Below are positions 1 to 9,060 of a stretch of DNA of 64,000 nt, piece after piece. Location of the stretch: contig NZ_BMHY01000009.1 of the NCBI RefSeq assembly GCF_014641555.1, positions 1 to 64,000 of the forward strand, read 5' to 3'. A program made the translations under genes and the position numbers. The stretch is from Paenibacillus radicis (ex Gao et al. 2016). Lineage in GTDB: Bacteria > Bacillota > Bacilli > Paenibacillales > Paenibacillaceae. Each line of letters begins with the position of its first letter. The first letter of the stretch is position 1. The notes beneath the pieces were generated by a model. That model was not told where the DNA came from, ran no database searches, and saw nothing but the letters and a program-made list of their open reading frames with translations.

Positions 1-319
1 TGAGCTTTTCTTCAAGCACCTGTTATTTGTAGGGTAAAACTCCGGATTACGGGGGCCTAACCGCTTTTGCATTTTGACACGATAAATCATAGAAAAAACC
101 TTTTACAAACTGCAGATTTGCATTTTGATCCATTCCAGCATGTAGCTCGCCAGCATGAATAGGACCTGACAAGAGGATGAGCGGAGCGGTTTGAGTTCAG
201 GTTGCCATTTTGAAGATTCCATCCATTGTTCATCGCGAAGACGATGAGGTCAAGGAATCAAGAACGGCAGCATGAACCAAAACGCGCAGCGAATCCATTC
301 TAGCAAGGTTAGAATACTG
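1..319. other. Intergenic stretch without an intact gene
   Basis: No open frame here looks like a real gene on either strand. A 22-codon minus-strand frame just after the beta-propeller gene has no ribosome-binding site. Positions 63-127 hold two boxes of the dispersed repeat described separately. The left edge of the window cuts whatever follows. Confidence 0.5.
63..127 (-). repeat. Partial copy of the four-box intergenic repeat
   Basis: Two boxes read on the minus strand, with CAAAATG anchors at 127 and 76, exactly 51 bases apart. This is the same box 1 to box 2 period as in the two full copies near 38.7 and 58.4 kb. The 29-base spacer shares GATTTATCG with the 38.7-kb copy at the same offset. 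Boxes 3 and 4 would fall mostly beyond the window edge, and the visible bases at 1-10 do not match box 3 well, so the copy may be degenerate. Confidence 0.55.
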
Positions 320-1477
320 CTACTTCATGCGGAACTGAAAAACATTGCTGCCCGTACTTTCATCCGTTACAGCCAGCAGCGTCTCTCCGTCTGCGCTCCA
401 CTGCAGCGAATGGATATAGCCCAAATTGTCGTAGACGGTAAATTCATCCGTCAACCCCTTATCGTCCAACGTGGCCGCCATCACTCTGGACCGGCCATCG
501 CCTCTGGCCGTATAGGCCAGCATGTTGCTAACCGGATTATATGTCATCTGATCATATAGACCTTCTTTTAACAGCTTAGGCTGCCCTTCACTAGTAACGG
601 AATAAATGCCTTCTACCCCGCCAATTCGCCCGGATAACGCAACATTGCTCTTGCCCCATGGCCGAATGTCGTAAATATCGCCGACGACTCCATTGACCGC
701 TATCGTCTCCATCGCGCCCGAATTCAGGTCAATGTTATAAATTATATCTTCTCCTTCACTATCCGTTGTTGCTGGACGATAAAACGGCATGAAGACATGT
801 GTCCGGTCTGGCGAAAGCGCTAGGGTCATTAACTGTTTTACAAACGACCCGGACAATTGATCCTTTTTAGGTATATTCATTCTATAGTCCTCAACCTTGG
901 CAATCAGACGACTCTCACTCGTCTCCAGATCACGGACACGAATGTAATTGTGATAGAGCTCCACAGAATGCCGATCATCGGGCATGAGCGTCCAATTGCC
1001 CCACTCCGTCCATCTTCCTTTCTCTCTTTTCTCGGCAGCGTCGTACCAGACAGTCTCAGGCTGATTGTCGCGAAAGGTTTGGTACAGGATGCTGTTCCCA
1101 TCCGGCGATGCCACAATATGAACGACATCTTCCTTCTCTACTAATGGAATCAGGCTGTTTCCCGCCAAGTCAAAGATCGACAGCGCGCTGCCGCTAGACT
1201 TCTCATCCTGTTTTTGCGACAAAACGAGTACGGTCCCATTTCTCAGCGTTTGCAGCTCATATATCGAGTCAGGACTATACCGTTTAATCATCCGGTCGAT
1301 CCGGTTCAATCCGTTTTCTTCAAACAGCGAACGATCAAGTATGATGGTCTTATCCCGGTTCATCGCACGCAAATACCATTCGCCCGCACCTAGGAACAGT
1401 GCAGCTACCAGGACTGAAAGTGCCGTCAACACCATCAGCCGACCCCAGAACGAGTCCAAACGCCCCTGCTTAGACAT
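320..1477 (-). CDS. Membrane-anchored TolB/WD-like beta-propeller protein
   Basis: A 385-residue protein with one N-terminal membrane segment (about residues 13-33) and a long extracytoplasmic part. That part has repeated blades of the type 'SPDGNSILY', 'SPDRTHVFM' and 'SADGETLLAV', as in TolB/DPP-IV-like propellers. I do not recognise a named family. It is the last gene of a response regulator - histidine kinase operon and overlaps the kinase by 8 bases, so it is probably translated with it. A role as an accessory sensor or ligand-binding partner of the kinase is inference from position only. No catalytic residues are evident. Confidence 0.8.
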   Translation of the reverse strand: MSKQGRLDSFWGRLMVLTALSVLVAALFLGAGEWYLRAMNRDKTIILDRSLFEENGLNRIDRMIKRYSPDSIYELQTLRNGTVLVLSQKQDEKSSGSALSIFDLAGNSLIPLVEKEDVVHIVASPDGNSILYQTFRDNQPETVWYDAAEKREKGRWTEWGNWTLMPDDRHSVELYHNYIRVRDLETSESRLIAKVEDYRMNIPKKDQLSGSFVKQLMTLALSPDRTHVFMPFYRPATTDSEGEDIIYNIDLNSGAMETIAVNGVVGDIYDIRPWGKSNVALSGRIGGVEGIYSVTSEGQPKLLKEGLYDQMTYNPVSNMLAYTARGDGRSRVMAATLDDKGLTDEFTVYDNLGYIHSLQWSADGETLLAVTDESTGSNVFQFRMK

Positions 1478-2951
1478 TCAGAACGCCTCCTAATTCCATC
1501 GTTACGCAAGTGCCTTTGCCCGGAGCGCTTTCAATCACAACTTGACCGCCATGCCGCTGGGCAATTGTCTGGACGATCGCAAGACCCAATCCGGCACTGC
1601 CCCTCTCCTCATCTGAGTTAGCGCTTGCCAGTCGATAATACGGCTCGAACAGATGCGAGAGATTCTCCTCCGGAATACCCGCTCCTTGATCTGCTACCCG
1701 GATAAGGCAGCGGTCAGCGCCATTACGGCTAAGCGCCACTGTAATCTTCGAATGTACACCGCCATATTTAACCGCATTGTCGAGTACATTAAGCAGCATT
1801 TCGCGCAGCTTTTCCCGGTCTCCCCGAATATACAGCGGTTCTTCATCCGCAAGAAAGTGTATTTGAATCCCATACTTATCGCCCCTGACAGCCATGTCTT
1901 CGCATACGCTGCCTGCAAGTGCGGACAGTCCGACACGTTCAAAACGGTACGCAATCTGCTCGGAGCCAGCCGTAGAGAACAGCAGAAGCTGAACGACCTT
2001 CTCGTTCAGCCGCTTGCTCTCATCAATAATGTAGCGCATACCCTTATCAAAAAACGGTTTGTCCTGAAAACCGTTCTCCTCCATAATTTGCGCGTACCCG
2101 CGTATCGTCGTAAGCGGCGTTTTTAACTCATGCGTGACGTTATCGAAAAATGTTTTGCTCATCTGCTGCGTGATCTGCAGCGCATCGCGTTCCCGTTCAA
2201 TCATGGCAATTTGCTCTTGAATTTGCTCCATCATCAAGTTATAGCCTTGCGTCAACTCCATAATTTCGTCATTTCCTCCGCGCACCGGAACAGGCTCGTA
2301 AATGCCTTCAGCAACCCGCTTCACACTCTTCGCTAGCCTGGCTACCGGCTTTGTAATCCGATTGGCTAACAACCATGCGGTCAAGAAGACGAGTACGAAG
2401 ATTGCGACCGCAAACCAGCGGATCGCGGTAAGAAAACGGTTCGTGAACGCATCAAGCTCGGAGTAATTTTTCTTCAGATGAACAATACCGATGAGCTTGC
2501 CGTTTGATTCGACAGGACTGGAGAGGCTGACGACGGAAGACGAACCGGAGCGAATAACCGAATAGGCGATCTTGCCGCCCATCGATTCAGCGAAATCATC
2601 TGAAGCAGGAAGCTCCTCACTGTTTAAGCGGGACAGCCCCTTCCCCTCCGCATCATATACCGAGATTGGAGCGCTGACGGACGCGCTTAATTCCTTAACC
2701 AAGCTATCCGCTTCTGTCTGGAAAGACTGCTGATCCAGCGTTACATTTTTGCTCAAATAATATTGGCCGATATACAAATCGATAGACTTCTTAAGCTGAA
2801 CGACGTCTTGATTGATAAGACGGGATACATTCTGCTCCGTGATCGTAACCGATACGAGAAGCAGCGACAGCAATCCGGCGAATACGACCAGCGTAAAGGA
2901 AAGCAGCATTTTGTGCCGGATCGTCAGTCTCATTCCGGAAATCAGCTTCAT
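1470..2951 (-). CDS. Sensor histidine kinase with HAMP domain
   Basis: A 493-residue membrane histidine kinase. Two transmembrane helices (about 14-37 and 177-198) flank an extracytoplasmic sensing region of about 140 residues. A HAMP linker follows (about 199-250), then the H-box 'NVTHELKTPLTTIRGYAQ' with His274. The ATPase domain shows the N-box 'LLNVLDNAVKYGG', G1 'DQGAGIPEE' and G2 'GSAGLGLAIV'. All catalytic motifs are intact. Its ATG overlaps the stop of the upstream response-regulator gene as ATGA, so the two are translationally coupled and form a cognate pair. The signal is not evident. Proximity to a VanY-like peptidase hints at envelope stress, which is inference. Confidence 0.95.
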   Translation of the reverse strand: MKLISGMRLTIRHKMLLSFTLVVFAGLLSLLLVSVTITEQNVSRLINQDVVQLKKSIDLYIGQYYLSKNVTLDQQSFQTEADSLVKELSASVSAPISVYDAEGKGLSRLNSEELPASDDFAESMGGKIAYSVIRSGSSSVVSLSSPVESNGKLIGIVHLKKNYSELDAFTNRFLTAIRWFAVAIFVLVFLTAWLLANRITKPVARLAKSVKRVAEGIYEPVPVRGGNDEIMELTQGYNLMMEQIQEQIAMIERERDALQITQQMSKTFFDNVTHELKTPLTTIRGYAQIMEENGFQDKPFFDKGMRYIIDESKRLNEKVVQLLLFSTAGSEQIAYRFERVGLSALAGSVCEDMAVRGDKYGIQIHFLADEEPLYIRGDREKLREMLLNVLDNAVKYGGVHSKITVALSRNGADRCLIRVADQGAGIPEENLSHLFEPYYRLASANSDEERGSAGLGLAIVQTIAQRHGGQVVIESAPGKGTCVTMELGGVLNV

Positions 2952-3646
2952 GGCAGCTTGTACCCTACGGCAAAAATCGTCTCGATAATCGACTCCTCCC
3001 CTTCGCGGTCCAGTTTTTTGCGAAGTCTCTGAACATGAATATCTACCGTCCGCGTATCGCCCGGGAAATCATAGCCCCAGACATGGTCCAAAAGCTGCGC
3101 CCGGGTAAACACGCTTCTCCGATTCTCAGCCAAAAACATCAGTAAATCGAACTCTTTGCTTTTCAGCTCAACCTTTTCCCCATCCTTTAATACGACTCTT
3201 TGCCGCTTAATAAGCCGGATGTGATCCTTTATATCAATCGAAGCCTCCGCTTCGCCTTTTGCCAGCGCGGTGGCGAGCTCTATTCGACGAAATACTGCTT
3301 TAATTCGCACGATCACTTCCCGCACGTCAAACGGCTTCGTCATATAATCGTCGGCGCCCATCTCCATGCCAAGTAATTTATCCACCATATCCGATTTCGC
3401 CGTTAACATAATAATGGGAATGTTCCATTTCTCCAACGAGGCGGTTTTGCAAAAGTCGAATCCGCTCAAGTCTGGCAGCATGAGATCCAGCAAAATAAGA
3501 TCGGGCTTCTCCTGCCGCACCTTCTCCTCCGCCAGACGCCCCGTTCCGGCATGAATTGCGGAATAACCTTCTCTTTTAAGCGCGTAGATCAGCAGCTCCG
3601 CCAGCGCCGTTTCATCCTCTACGACCAATATCGTTTGTTTTCGCAT
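2948..3646 (-). CDS. OmpR/PhoB-family response regulator
   Basis: A 232-residue regulator. The receiver domain (about 1-120) carries the acidic pair 'VVEDE', phosphoacceptor Asp in 'DLILLDLMLPDLSG' and Lys in 'MTKPFDVRE'. The C-terminal winged-helix domain ends with 'DTRTVDIHVQRLRKKLD', typical of OmpR/PhoB proteins. I chose the ATG at 3646 because GGAGG lies 4-8 bases upstream. The frame stays open 52 codons further upstream but that part is rich in unrelated sequence and lacks a ribosome-binding site. First gene of a three-gene operon with the kinase and the propeller protein. Confidence 0.95.
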   Translation of the reverse strand: MRKQTILVVEDETALAELLIYALKREGYSAIHAGTGRLAEEKVRQEKPDLILLDLMLPDLSGFDFCKTASLEKWNIPIIMLTAKSDMVDKLLGMEMGADDYMTKPFDVREVIVRIKAVFRRIELATALAKGEAEASIDIKDHIRLIKRQRVVLKDGEKVELKSKEFDLLMFLAENRRSVFTRAQLLDHVWGYDFPGDTRTVDIHVQRLRKKLDREGEESIIETIFAVGYKLP

Positions 3647-3855
3647 GAAGCCTCCATGAAACTTTGAAATAAACTTTGTATCCATATTAGCATGACCGTA
3701 TCGGAATCTCTTCGTATCATTCGCCATTTCGAATGATTTTACAATTTGGATACAACTTGGCGGCTTTTCGATTACATTTGCGGGTTGGATAGAAACAAGC
3801 AATCGGTAAACTTCTCTTATTCCGGGAAATCCCCAACGATAAAAGGAGAAGTCAA

Positions 3856-4692
3856 ATGTTAAAAAGAATTATGCCATCATCCATCGTTATTATCATCGTC
3901 ATCCTTATGTTGTCTGCCTGCGGCAGCCCCAAGCAAGAGCTGCCAGCGGACAACACCGCCGGGAATTCACCCGTTACAGAGAAACCTTCTTCGAATGCAG
4001 GCAGCGGCAACGTGCCGAATAAGCCGGAAGGGGACAAAAACGAACAGACGGGATCGAATAAGCCAGACGGCCAGCAAACACCCGAAGACATTGCGACAGT
4101 CGCTCATGCAGAATCCGTCACCGTGCTGGTGAACAAGCACAATAAACTGCCGGAAGACTACACCCCGGCAAATCTCGTATATCCCGATGTAAAGTTCACG
4201 TTCAATGAACGTATTGATAAACGCAAGATGGTGAAGGAAGCCACTGACGCGCTAGAGCAATTGTTTCAAGCGGCGAGTAAGGACGGGCTGCCGCTAGCCG
4301 GCGTATCCGCCTACCGTTCGCACAGCAGGCAAAAACAGCTGTTCGAAGGTTATGTGCAAAAAGATGGACTGGAGAAAGCCCGTACCTATAGCGCTTTTCC
4401 GGGGACAAGCGAGCACGAGACAGGACTCGCGATTGATGTTGCCGGAGCTGACGGCAAATGCAGCGCATCCGACTGCTTCGCAGATACGGCTGAAGCCGGT
4501 TGGCTTGCGGACCATGCCCATGAATATGGATTTATTATCCGGTATCCCAAAGACAAAGATGACATTACAGGTTATAAGTATGAGCCTTGGCATTTAAGAT
4601 ATGTAGGACTGGATGCCGCTTCGGACATGCATGAGAGCGGGTTGACGTTCGAGGAGTATACGGATTCGGTTAAGGCCGCGGTACACAAATAA
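3856..4692 (+). CDS. VanY-type D-alanyl-D-alanine carboxypeptidase lipoprotein
   Basis: A 278-residue lipoprotein. A hydrophobic signal ends in the lipobox 'LSAC' (Cys22), followed by a low-complexity linker rich in Asn, Gly, Lys and Pro to about residue 80. The C-terminal domain has the VanY/DacB fold signatures: 'SAYRSHSRQ', the zinc motif 'SEHETGLAID' and 'YEPWHLRY'. It should remove the terminal D-Ala from peptidoglycan stem peptides outside the membrane. AGGAG precedes the ATG. Divergent from the two-component operon, which might control it, but no shared operator is obvious. Vancomycin-resistance function is not implied, since VanX or VanH partners are absent nearby. Confidence 0.9.
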   Translation: MLKRIMPSSIVIIIVILMLSACGSPKQELPADNTAGNSPVTEKPSSNAGSGNVPNKPEGDKNEQTGSNKPDGQQTPEDIATVAHAESVTVLVNKHNKLPEDYTPANLVYPDVKFTFNERIDKRKMVKEATDALEQLFQAASKDGLPLAGVSAYRSHSRQKQLFEGYVQKDGLEKARTYSAFPGTSEHETGLAIDVAGADGKCSASDCFADTAEAGWLADHAHEYGFIIRYPKDKDDITGYKYEPWHLRYVGLDAASDMHESGLTFEEYTDSVKAAVHK

Positions 4693-4699
4693 ATGAGTA

Positions 4700-4730
4700 A
4701 AGAGACCGCTCCTGCTCGCTGCGGTCTCTT
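4700..4730. terminator. Bidirectional Rho-independent terminator
   Basis: A perfect 10-base stem (AAGAGACCGC with GCGGTCTCTT) around an 11-base loop lies between the convergent carboxypeptidase and gerC genes. Confidence 0.75.
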
Positions 4731-4737
4731 GCTCATG

Positions 4738-5880
4738 TTACGTAATGAAATTCGAATGATCGATTCTCGTATGCACTTCAATCTTCGGCTGTATGCGGCT
4801 GTATTGCTCTGGCCAGTCCTCTTTCATCGTTTTCCAAACCTGCGGATGCTTGCGGTGAATCCATTCCCCGACGCCTAGTAAATCCGTATGGCGTTTCTGA
4901 GTGTAACGAATGAATTTACGGATATCTTCTGCAATTTTTAGGTTTAATTGATCTTCCCAGGCATGAATCATCACTGGCGTAATGTCAAATTCCTTGCATG
5001 GCATATCTGTAATCGTCAAATCGGCGTTAATGTCGAAGGAAACTTGGGGTTGCCGCTTCGAATCGAGGGTCACATGCATTTTCGAATTATTATTAATATT
5101 TTCGAACGAAATTTGTTGACCGGAGCCACAAGGTATTTTTTCAAGAGAACCCGACATCTGATTGCTCGCTCGCATAAAAGCTTTCGTTTGACCCGGCGAC
5201 AGAGTCCCGGCCAGGTGATCCTTTTGAAAAATATATAAGCCTGTCGCTTGAAGAATACGCTTATTTTCCTCCGAGTCTTTAACCTGCAAGATTGCCGGGA
5301 TTGCGATATCCCGAAACTCATTGATGTAATCTCTATATACGTCAATAAGAGACACTTTCATCGTCATTGCGGTCGCTTTGCCGTTTTCGGCCAATCCTTT
5401 GAGAACTTGGGACGTAATCATCGAATTAGGAGCTGACATTTGGAGCCTCTCATATGCCTTTCCCTCCGTCATATAGAGCAGCGTCGAGTTGCGGAATTGT
5501 CTTAAACGCCGGATCGACTCTATATGCGGAGACAAGCCATCCTTCATGACATCTTTGCTGAACAGAATAACAGACGTATGTCCCCACAAAAGCATGCGGT
5601 CGGATTTATTTCTCATTAATCGGGCAGCTTCGAATGCATTCTCTCCCTCATGGGATAAATAAAAACTATCGCTTTGCATCCCTTTGGGCTGTTGTCCGCC
5701 GGTTACGATTTTGGCTATCTCCGCCGTCACACGAATCGGGGCATTCTCCCCTTTATCGATCGCAATAGAATGGACAATATGAATCTCATTCAATTCCAGG
5801 CTTCCGTCGCAGGCGCCAATAAGCAGAACAGCCACAGACATCGCGAGCAATCCCAGCAGTCTAAACTTGCGGCTGCTCAT
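4738..5880 (-). CDS. gerC: Ger(x)C family spore germination lipoprotein
   Basis: A 380-residue lipoprotein with lipobox 'LLIGAC' and the GerAC layout: N-terminal part with 'HSIAIDKGENAPIRVTAEI' and 'LLWGHTSVILFSKD', and a C-terminal domain with a conserved helix near 'IRKFIRYTQKR'. It is the C subunit of a GerA-type germinant receptor, attached to the outer face of the spore inner membrane. Last gene of a gerB-gerA-gerC operon. Its ATG overlaps the gerA stop by 4 bases. The letter used for the operon in this strain cannot be decided from sequence. Confidence 0.92.
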   Translation of the reverse strand: MSSRKFRLLGLLAMSVAVLLIGACDGSLELNEIHIVHSIAIDKGENAPIRVTAEIAKIVTGGQQPKGMQSDSFYLSHEGENAFEAARLMRNKSDRMLLWGHTSVILFSKDVMKDGLSPHIESIRRLRQFRNSTLLYMTEGKAYERLQMSAPNSMITSQVLKGLAENGKATAMTMKVSLIDVYRDYINEFRDIAIPAILQVKDSEENKRILQATGLYIFQKDHLAGTLSPGQTKAFMRASNQMSGSLEKIPCGSGQQISFENINNNSKMHVTLDSKRQPQVSFDINADLTITDMPCKEFDITPVMIHAWEDQLNLKIAEDIRKFIRYTQKRHTDLLGVGEWIHRKHPQVWKTMKEDWPEQYSRIQPKIEVHTRIDHSNFIT

Positions 5881-7322
5881 CTTCGTGTTCCTTCCCGAAA
5901 TCTCCGTCGGCGGAGCGGATGGAATAAGCCGGGACGCTTATTGTTGAATGTACTTGGCCTTCTAATGACGATATCCGCCAGCTGCTCAAAGTCAAACGGA
6001 GCAGCCGGCGACAAGTACGGCACGCCGAATGATCGCAACGAGGCCAAATAGGTCATGAGCATAATAACGGCTGCTACGATACCGACATATCCTAGCACGG
6101 AAGCCATGAACGTTATGCCGAATTGAATAATCCGAATGACATAATTTATCGCGGTGGAAGGCAGCGTGAAGGTAGCGATACCTGTTAAGGCCGCTACAAT
6201 GACCATAATGGGCGATACGATTCCGGCTTGTACGGCTGCTTGACCGAGAATCAAAGCGCCTACGATACTGACTGCCTGACCGACTTGCTTAGGCATACGG
6301 ACTCCCGCTTCCCGCATAATTTCGAAAGCGATCATCATGGCGAAGCTTTCAATAACTGCGGGAAAAGGAACAGGCTCACGCGCAGATGCAATGCTTTGCA
6401 GCAGGGAGGTGGGTACAAGCTCGTGGTGAAAAGTGACTGTCGCCACATAGAAGCCGGGCAGCAGCGCGCCGATAAAGGCGCACATCAATCGCATGAAGCG
6501 AATGCTGGAGCCGATATAATAATTCCATGCATAGTCCTCGCTGACTTGAAACGCCTGAAGAAATACGTACGGCAGCATCAGCGCAAAAGGCGAGCCTTGA
6601 ATGATGATCGCGATACGCCCCTCTAGCAGAGCGGCGACTACTCTGTCCGGCCTTTCGGTCGTCTCGATGAGCGGCAGCAGCGTCCCTCTATTGTCGACGA
6701 TCCATTCCTCCACTGTGTTATCTCCGGGGATAATGTCGACAGGAATTTCCTGAAGCCGCCGATGAACCTCTTCCAGAAGCGCAGGATTTGTTAATCCTCC
6801 GATGGAAATGACCGCCATCGTTGTCCTGGTAACGACGCCCGCATCCTTAAATTCGATTTTCAAATCAGGAGACGGACAATGATAACGGATTAAGGCTAGG
6901 TTATTGCGAAATGATTCGGTGAATCCGCTGCGGGCCCCCTTCACCGCTGCTTCACTGACAGGCTCCTCCACACTGCGCAGTTGAACACTCAGCGTATCAA
7001 TTGAAATGCCGTACTGCTTATTGTGATAAAGCAGTACCGTATTGCCGCTGGCCAATTCTTTCGCAGCCTCGGAAATGGTGCGAATTTCAGATTCACTCGT
7101 TACTGTCCGCAGCAGTGAAACATGATCGGGGTAAAAGGCGTAAACCTGCCGCAGCATCTCCTCGTTAGCGAGGCCGGTCAAATGGCAAATTGTTATCTGT
7201 CCTTCCCCATTTTGCCCCTCGATATCATTCATCATTAAATCTTCCGTATGGTACATTCGCTCAGATAATAGCTGTTTATTTTCTGCCATATTTGATGTGA
7301 ACCGTTGTTCATCCGCTTCCAT
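5877..7322 (-). CDS. gerA: GerA family germinant receptor subunit A
   Basis: A 481-residue protein: a hydrophilic N-terminal domain (about 1-240) with 'ICHLTGLANEEMLRQVY', then four to five membrane helices in the second half, including 'MLPYVFLQAFQVSEDYAWN' and 'FPAVIESFAMMIAFEIMREA'. These are hallmark segments of GerAA/SpoVAF proteins. It forms the oligomeric, probably channel-like subunit of a nutrient germinant receptor in the spore inner membrane. The ATG at 7322 has GGAGGAG upstream; the frame continues 19 codons further without such support. Overlaps the end of gerB by 14 bases. Confidence 0.93.
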   Translation of the reverse strand: MEADEQRFTSNMAENKQLLSERMYHTEDLMMNDIEGQNGEGQITICHLTGLANEEMLRQVYAFYPDHVSLLRTVTSESEIRTISEAAKELASGNTVLLYHNKQYGISIDTLSVQLRSVEEPVSEAAVKGARSGFTESFRNNLALIRYHCPSPDLKIEFKDAGVVTRTTMAVISIGGLTNPALLEEVHRRLQEIPVDIIPGDNTVEEWIVDNRGTLLPLIETTERPDRVVAALLEGRIAIIIQGSPFALMLPYVFLQAFQVSEDYAWNYYIGSSIRFMRLMCAFIGALLPGFYVATVTFHHELVPTSLLQSIASAREPVPFPAVIESFAMMIAFEIMREAGVRMPKQVGQAVSIVGALILGQAAVQAGIVSPIMVIVAALTGIATFTLPSTAINYVIRIIQFGITFMASVLGYVGIVAAVIMLMTYLASLRSFGVPYLSPAAPFDFEQLADIVIRRPSTFNNKRPGLFHPLRRRRFREGTRR

Positions 7323-8421
7323 AAGATTTCTCCTCCGGGATCGAATTTTGTCTCGCAGCTGCAACAAGGAACAGCACAATAGGCAGAACCAATTGAAAAA
7401 TTAAAAAATACCAAGCTTGCCGATCGTACAGGCTGCTCATCTCAATGAGTCCCCATATTTTAAACCGGGCACAAATGACGACGGCAACTGCCAGCGGCGG
7501 AATAAACAGCCTCGGACGGCTGATATGCAGCCATTCGGTGAGCGCTTGAAGCGCGGACCAGAAATAGACCGTTACTTTGACGAACGAGCTCATTACCCAT
7601 ATCGCGATCAGGATCGCGTCAAGCCTTTCGATATCCCGAAACAGCTTAATATTTTGAATCAGGCTAACGATGGGGTACGTAAAGGTGCTCGCCCCCTTCC
7701 CGCCAAAAACAACGATACAGCCTACAACGGCCATCATCAGCAGCGCAAATGAAATCCCAATGCCTATAATGGCATAAGGGACCGTTTTCTTCGTCCGTTT
7801 CACATATTGAATGATCATCGATATAAACATCATGTCACCAAACCAGGAGATAACCACAAAGCTTCCCTTAAATGAACTCCAAAATCCGTTCTCCATAACC
7901 GGAAGCAAATATTCGAAGTGATATTGACTAACGAGCAAGATGTAAATAAACAAAAAGGTCATGACGGATATGCCAAGTATAAGCAGCGCTACGCGGGCAA
8001 TGACCTCCAAACCGTGAAATACGGCATATGCGCACATAATGATGCCCACGATCATATAGCCGTTTTGCGGAATCATTGGATTGAGTGCAATGATGAAAAA
8101 CTGGGCGTATTCCCGCAGTACCCAAGACGTAATGTCCAGAAAATAAAAGAAGAACAAGAACGAGAAAAGTCCCCCGAGCCATCCGCCCAGCACTTGCCTG
8201 GAGATCGCAATGATGCTTTTACCCGGATACCATTTATTTAATTGTAGAAAAACAAGCACATTCAAAATGCCCACCACGCCGCCAAGCAATACGAGGACCC
8301 AGGAATCCCTGCTCGCATATTGCGTCAAAATCGCAGGAGCATATAGACTGGCGGTACCAACGGTGGAAATCACGAGAAGAGCCATCATCTGTTGATTCGA
8401 AATGGTAGTTTGACGCATCAT
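7309..8421 (-). CDS. gerB: GerB/Spore germination permease subunit B
   Basis: A 370-residue integral membrane protein with about ten helices, of the GerAB branch of the APC transporter superfamily ('SNQQMMALLVISTVGTASLY' start). GerAB proteins bind the germinant amino acid or nucleoside and pass the signal to the A subunit. First gene of the operon; two adjacent ATG codons (8421 and 8418) follow AAGAAAGGG. The B-A-C order differs from the textbook A-B-C. Germination operons are normally read by sigma-G. Only a weak match (TGAATA, 17 bases, CAGACTG) is visible at 8450-8479, so I do not claim the promoter. Confidence 0.92.
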   Translation of the reverse strand: MMRQTTISNQQMMALLVISTVGTASLYAPAILTQYASRDSWVLVLLGGVVGILNVLVFLQLNKWYPGKSIIAISRQVLGGWLGGLFSFLFFFYFLDITSWVLREYAQFFIIALNPMIPQNGYMIVGIIMCAYAVFHGLEVIARVALLILGISVMTFLFIYILLVSQYHFEYLLPVMENGFWSSFKGSFVVISWFGDMMFISMIIQYVKRTKKTVPYAIIGIGISFALLMMAVVGCIVVFGGKGASTFTYPIVSLIQNIKLFRDIERLDAILIAIWVMSSFVKVTVYFWSALQALTEWLHISRPRLFIPPLAVAVVICARFKIWGLIEMSSLYDRQAWYFLIFQLVLPIVLFLVAAARQNSIPEEKSYGSG

Positions 8422-8532
8422 AGTGAAATTATCCCTTTCTTAATAACCTCAGTCTGTCCCCGGCGCTGTAAATTATTCACGTTATAAAGCCTTCAATCGG
8501 GGAACAATGGTAGCAGTAAAGGAGGGCTGAAT

Positions 8533-8751
8533 ATGAAGTCGAAAGCCTATGTGTGGGCGTATATTCTTTCAGCCTTCTGGCTGCTGGCACTGCTGCTGTA
8601 TATACCTCATAGTGCCATGTATTTAAGCATTTCCAAGCTTCCCTGGGCCTTTCTAATTGTTAACCTCGTAACACATACCCCTATTCTGTTGTCGCTCCTG
8701 TTAGCAGACTGGTATACCAAAAAACAAAAGAAGCAAAATGAGAATAGCTAA
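8533..8751 (+). CDS. Small two-helix membrane protein
   Basis: A 72-residue protein with two predicted membrane helices (about 6-26 and 36-59) and a basic C-terminal tail rich in Lys and Gln. AAGGAGGG lies eight bases before the ATG, and a strong terminator follows the stop, so this is a genuine single-gene unit. It is divergent from the germination operon. Many Bacillales encode such proteins next to ger operons, but I do not recognise a characterised family and give no function. Confidence 0.75.
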   Translation: MKSKAYVWAYILSAFWLLALLLYIPHSAMYLSISKLPWAFLIVNLVTHTPILLSLLLADWYTKKQKKQNENS

Positions 8752-8773
8752 ATATGAAGCTGCCCAAATAAAA

Positions 8774-8810
8774 AGGGAGAAACCGATTCAATAGCAACCG
8801 GTATCTCCCT
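8774..8810. terminator. Rho-independent terminator
   Basis: Stem AGGGAGA(AACCG) pairing with (CGGT)TCTCCCT, 22 bases after the small membrane gene and followed by a pyrimidine-rich run. Confidence 0.7.
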
Positions 8811-8833
8811 CTTTCCTATCCCTTTTATTACGC

Positions 8834-9060
8834 TTAGGATAACGAAAACTCTCTGGCTGCTTCTGCCATTTTCAAAAACAGCTGTTTGCCAATTCCTATA
8901 CTCCGATGCTCTAGCGAAATAAATAACTGATCTAATAACACGTAGTTATATGTTTCACCAAAAGGCTCCCGATTTATTGTTTCAAAACCTATTAATTCAT
9001 CAGGACCCATTATTATACATGGATAATCTATTCAATTTCACCTGCTTTTCTTACAAAACG
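8834..9060 (-). pseudogene. Decayed GNAT N-acetyltransferase (C-terminal part)
   Basis: On the minus strand, 9031-8834 is an open frame without a start codon. It contains 'LLDQLFISLEHRSIGIGKQL', which matches the acetyl-CoA binding region (motif A, R/Q-x-x-G-x-G/A) of GNAT acetyltransferases, and ends 'MAEAAREFSLS'. A preceding fragment, 'RFVRKAGEIE', sits in another frame at 9060-9031 with a stop between, so at least one frameshift has occurred. No N-terminal half can be recovered up to the NlpC gene. The sequence is more AT-rich than its neighbours. The opposite-strand frame at 8950-9159 is a shadow. Confidence 0.65.
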
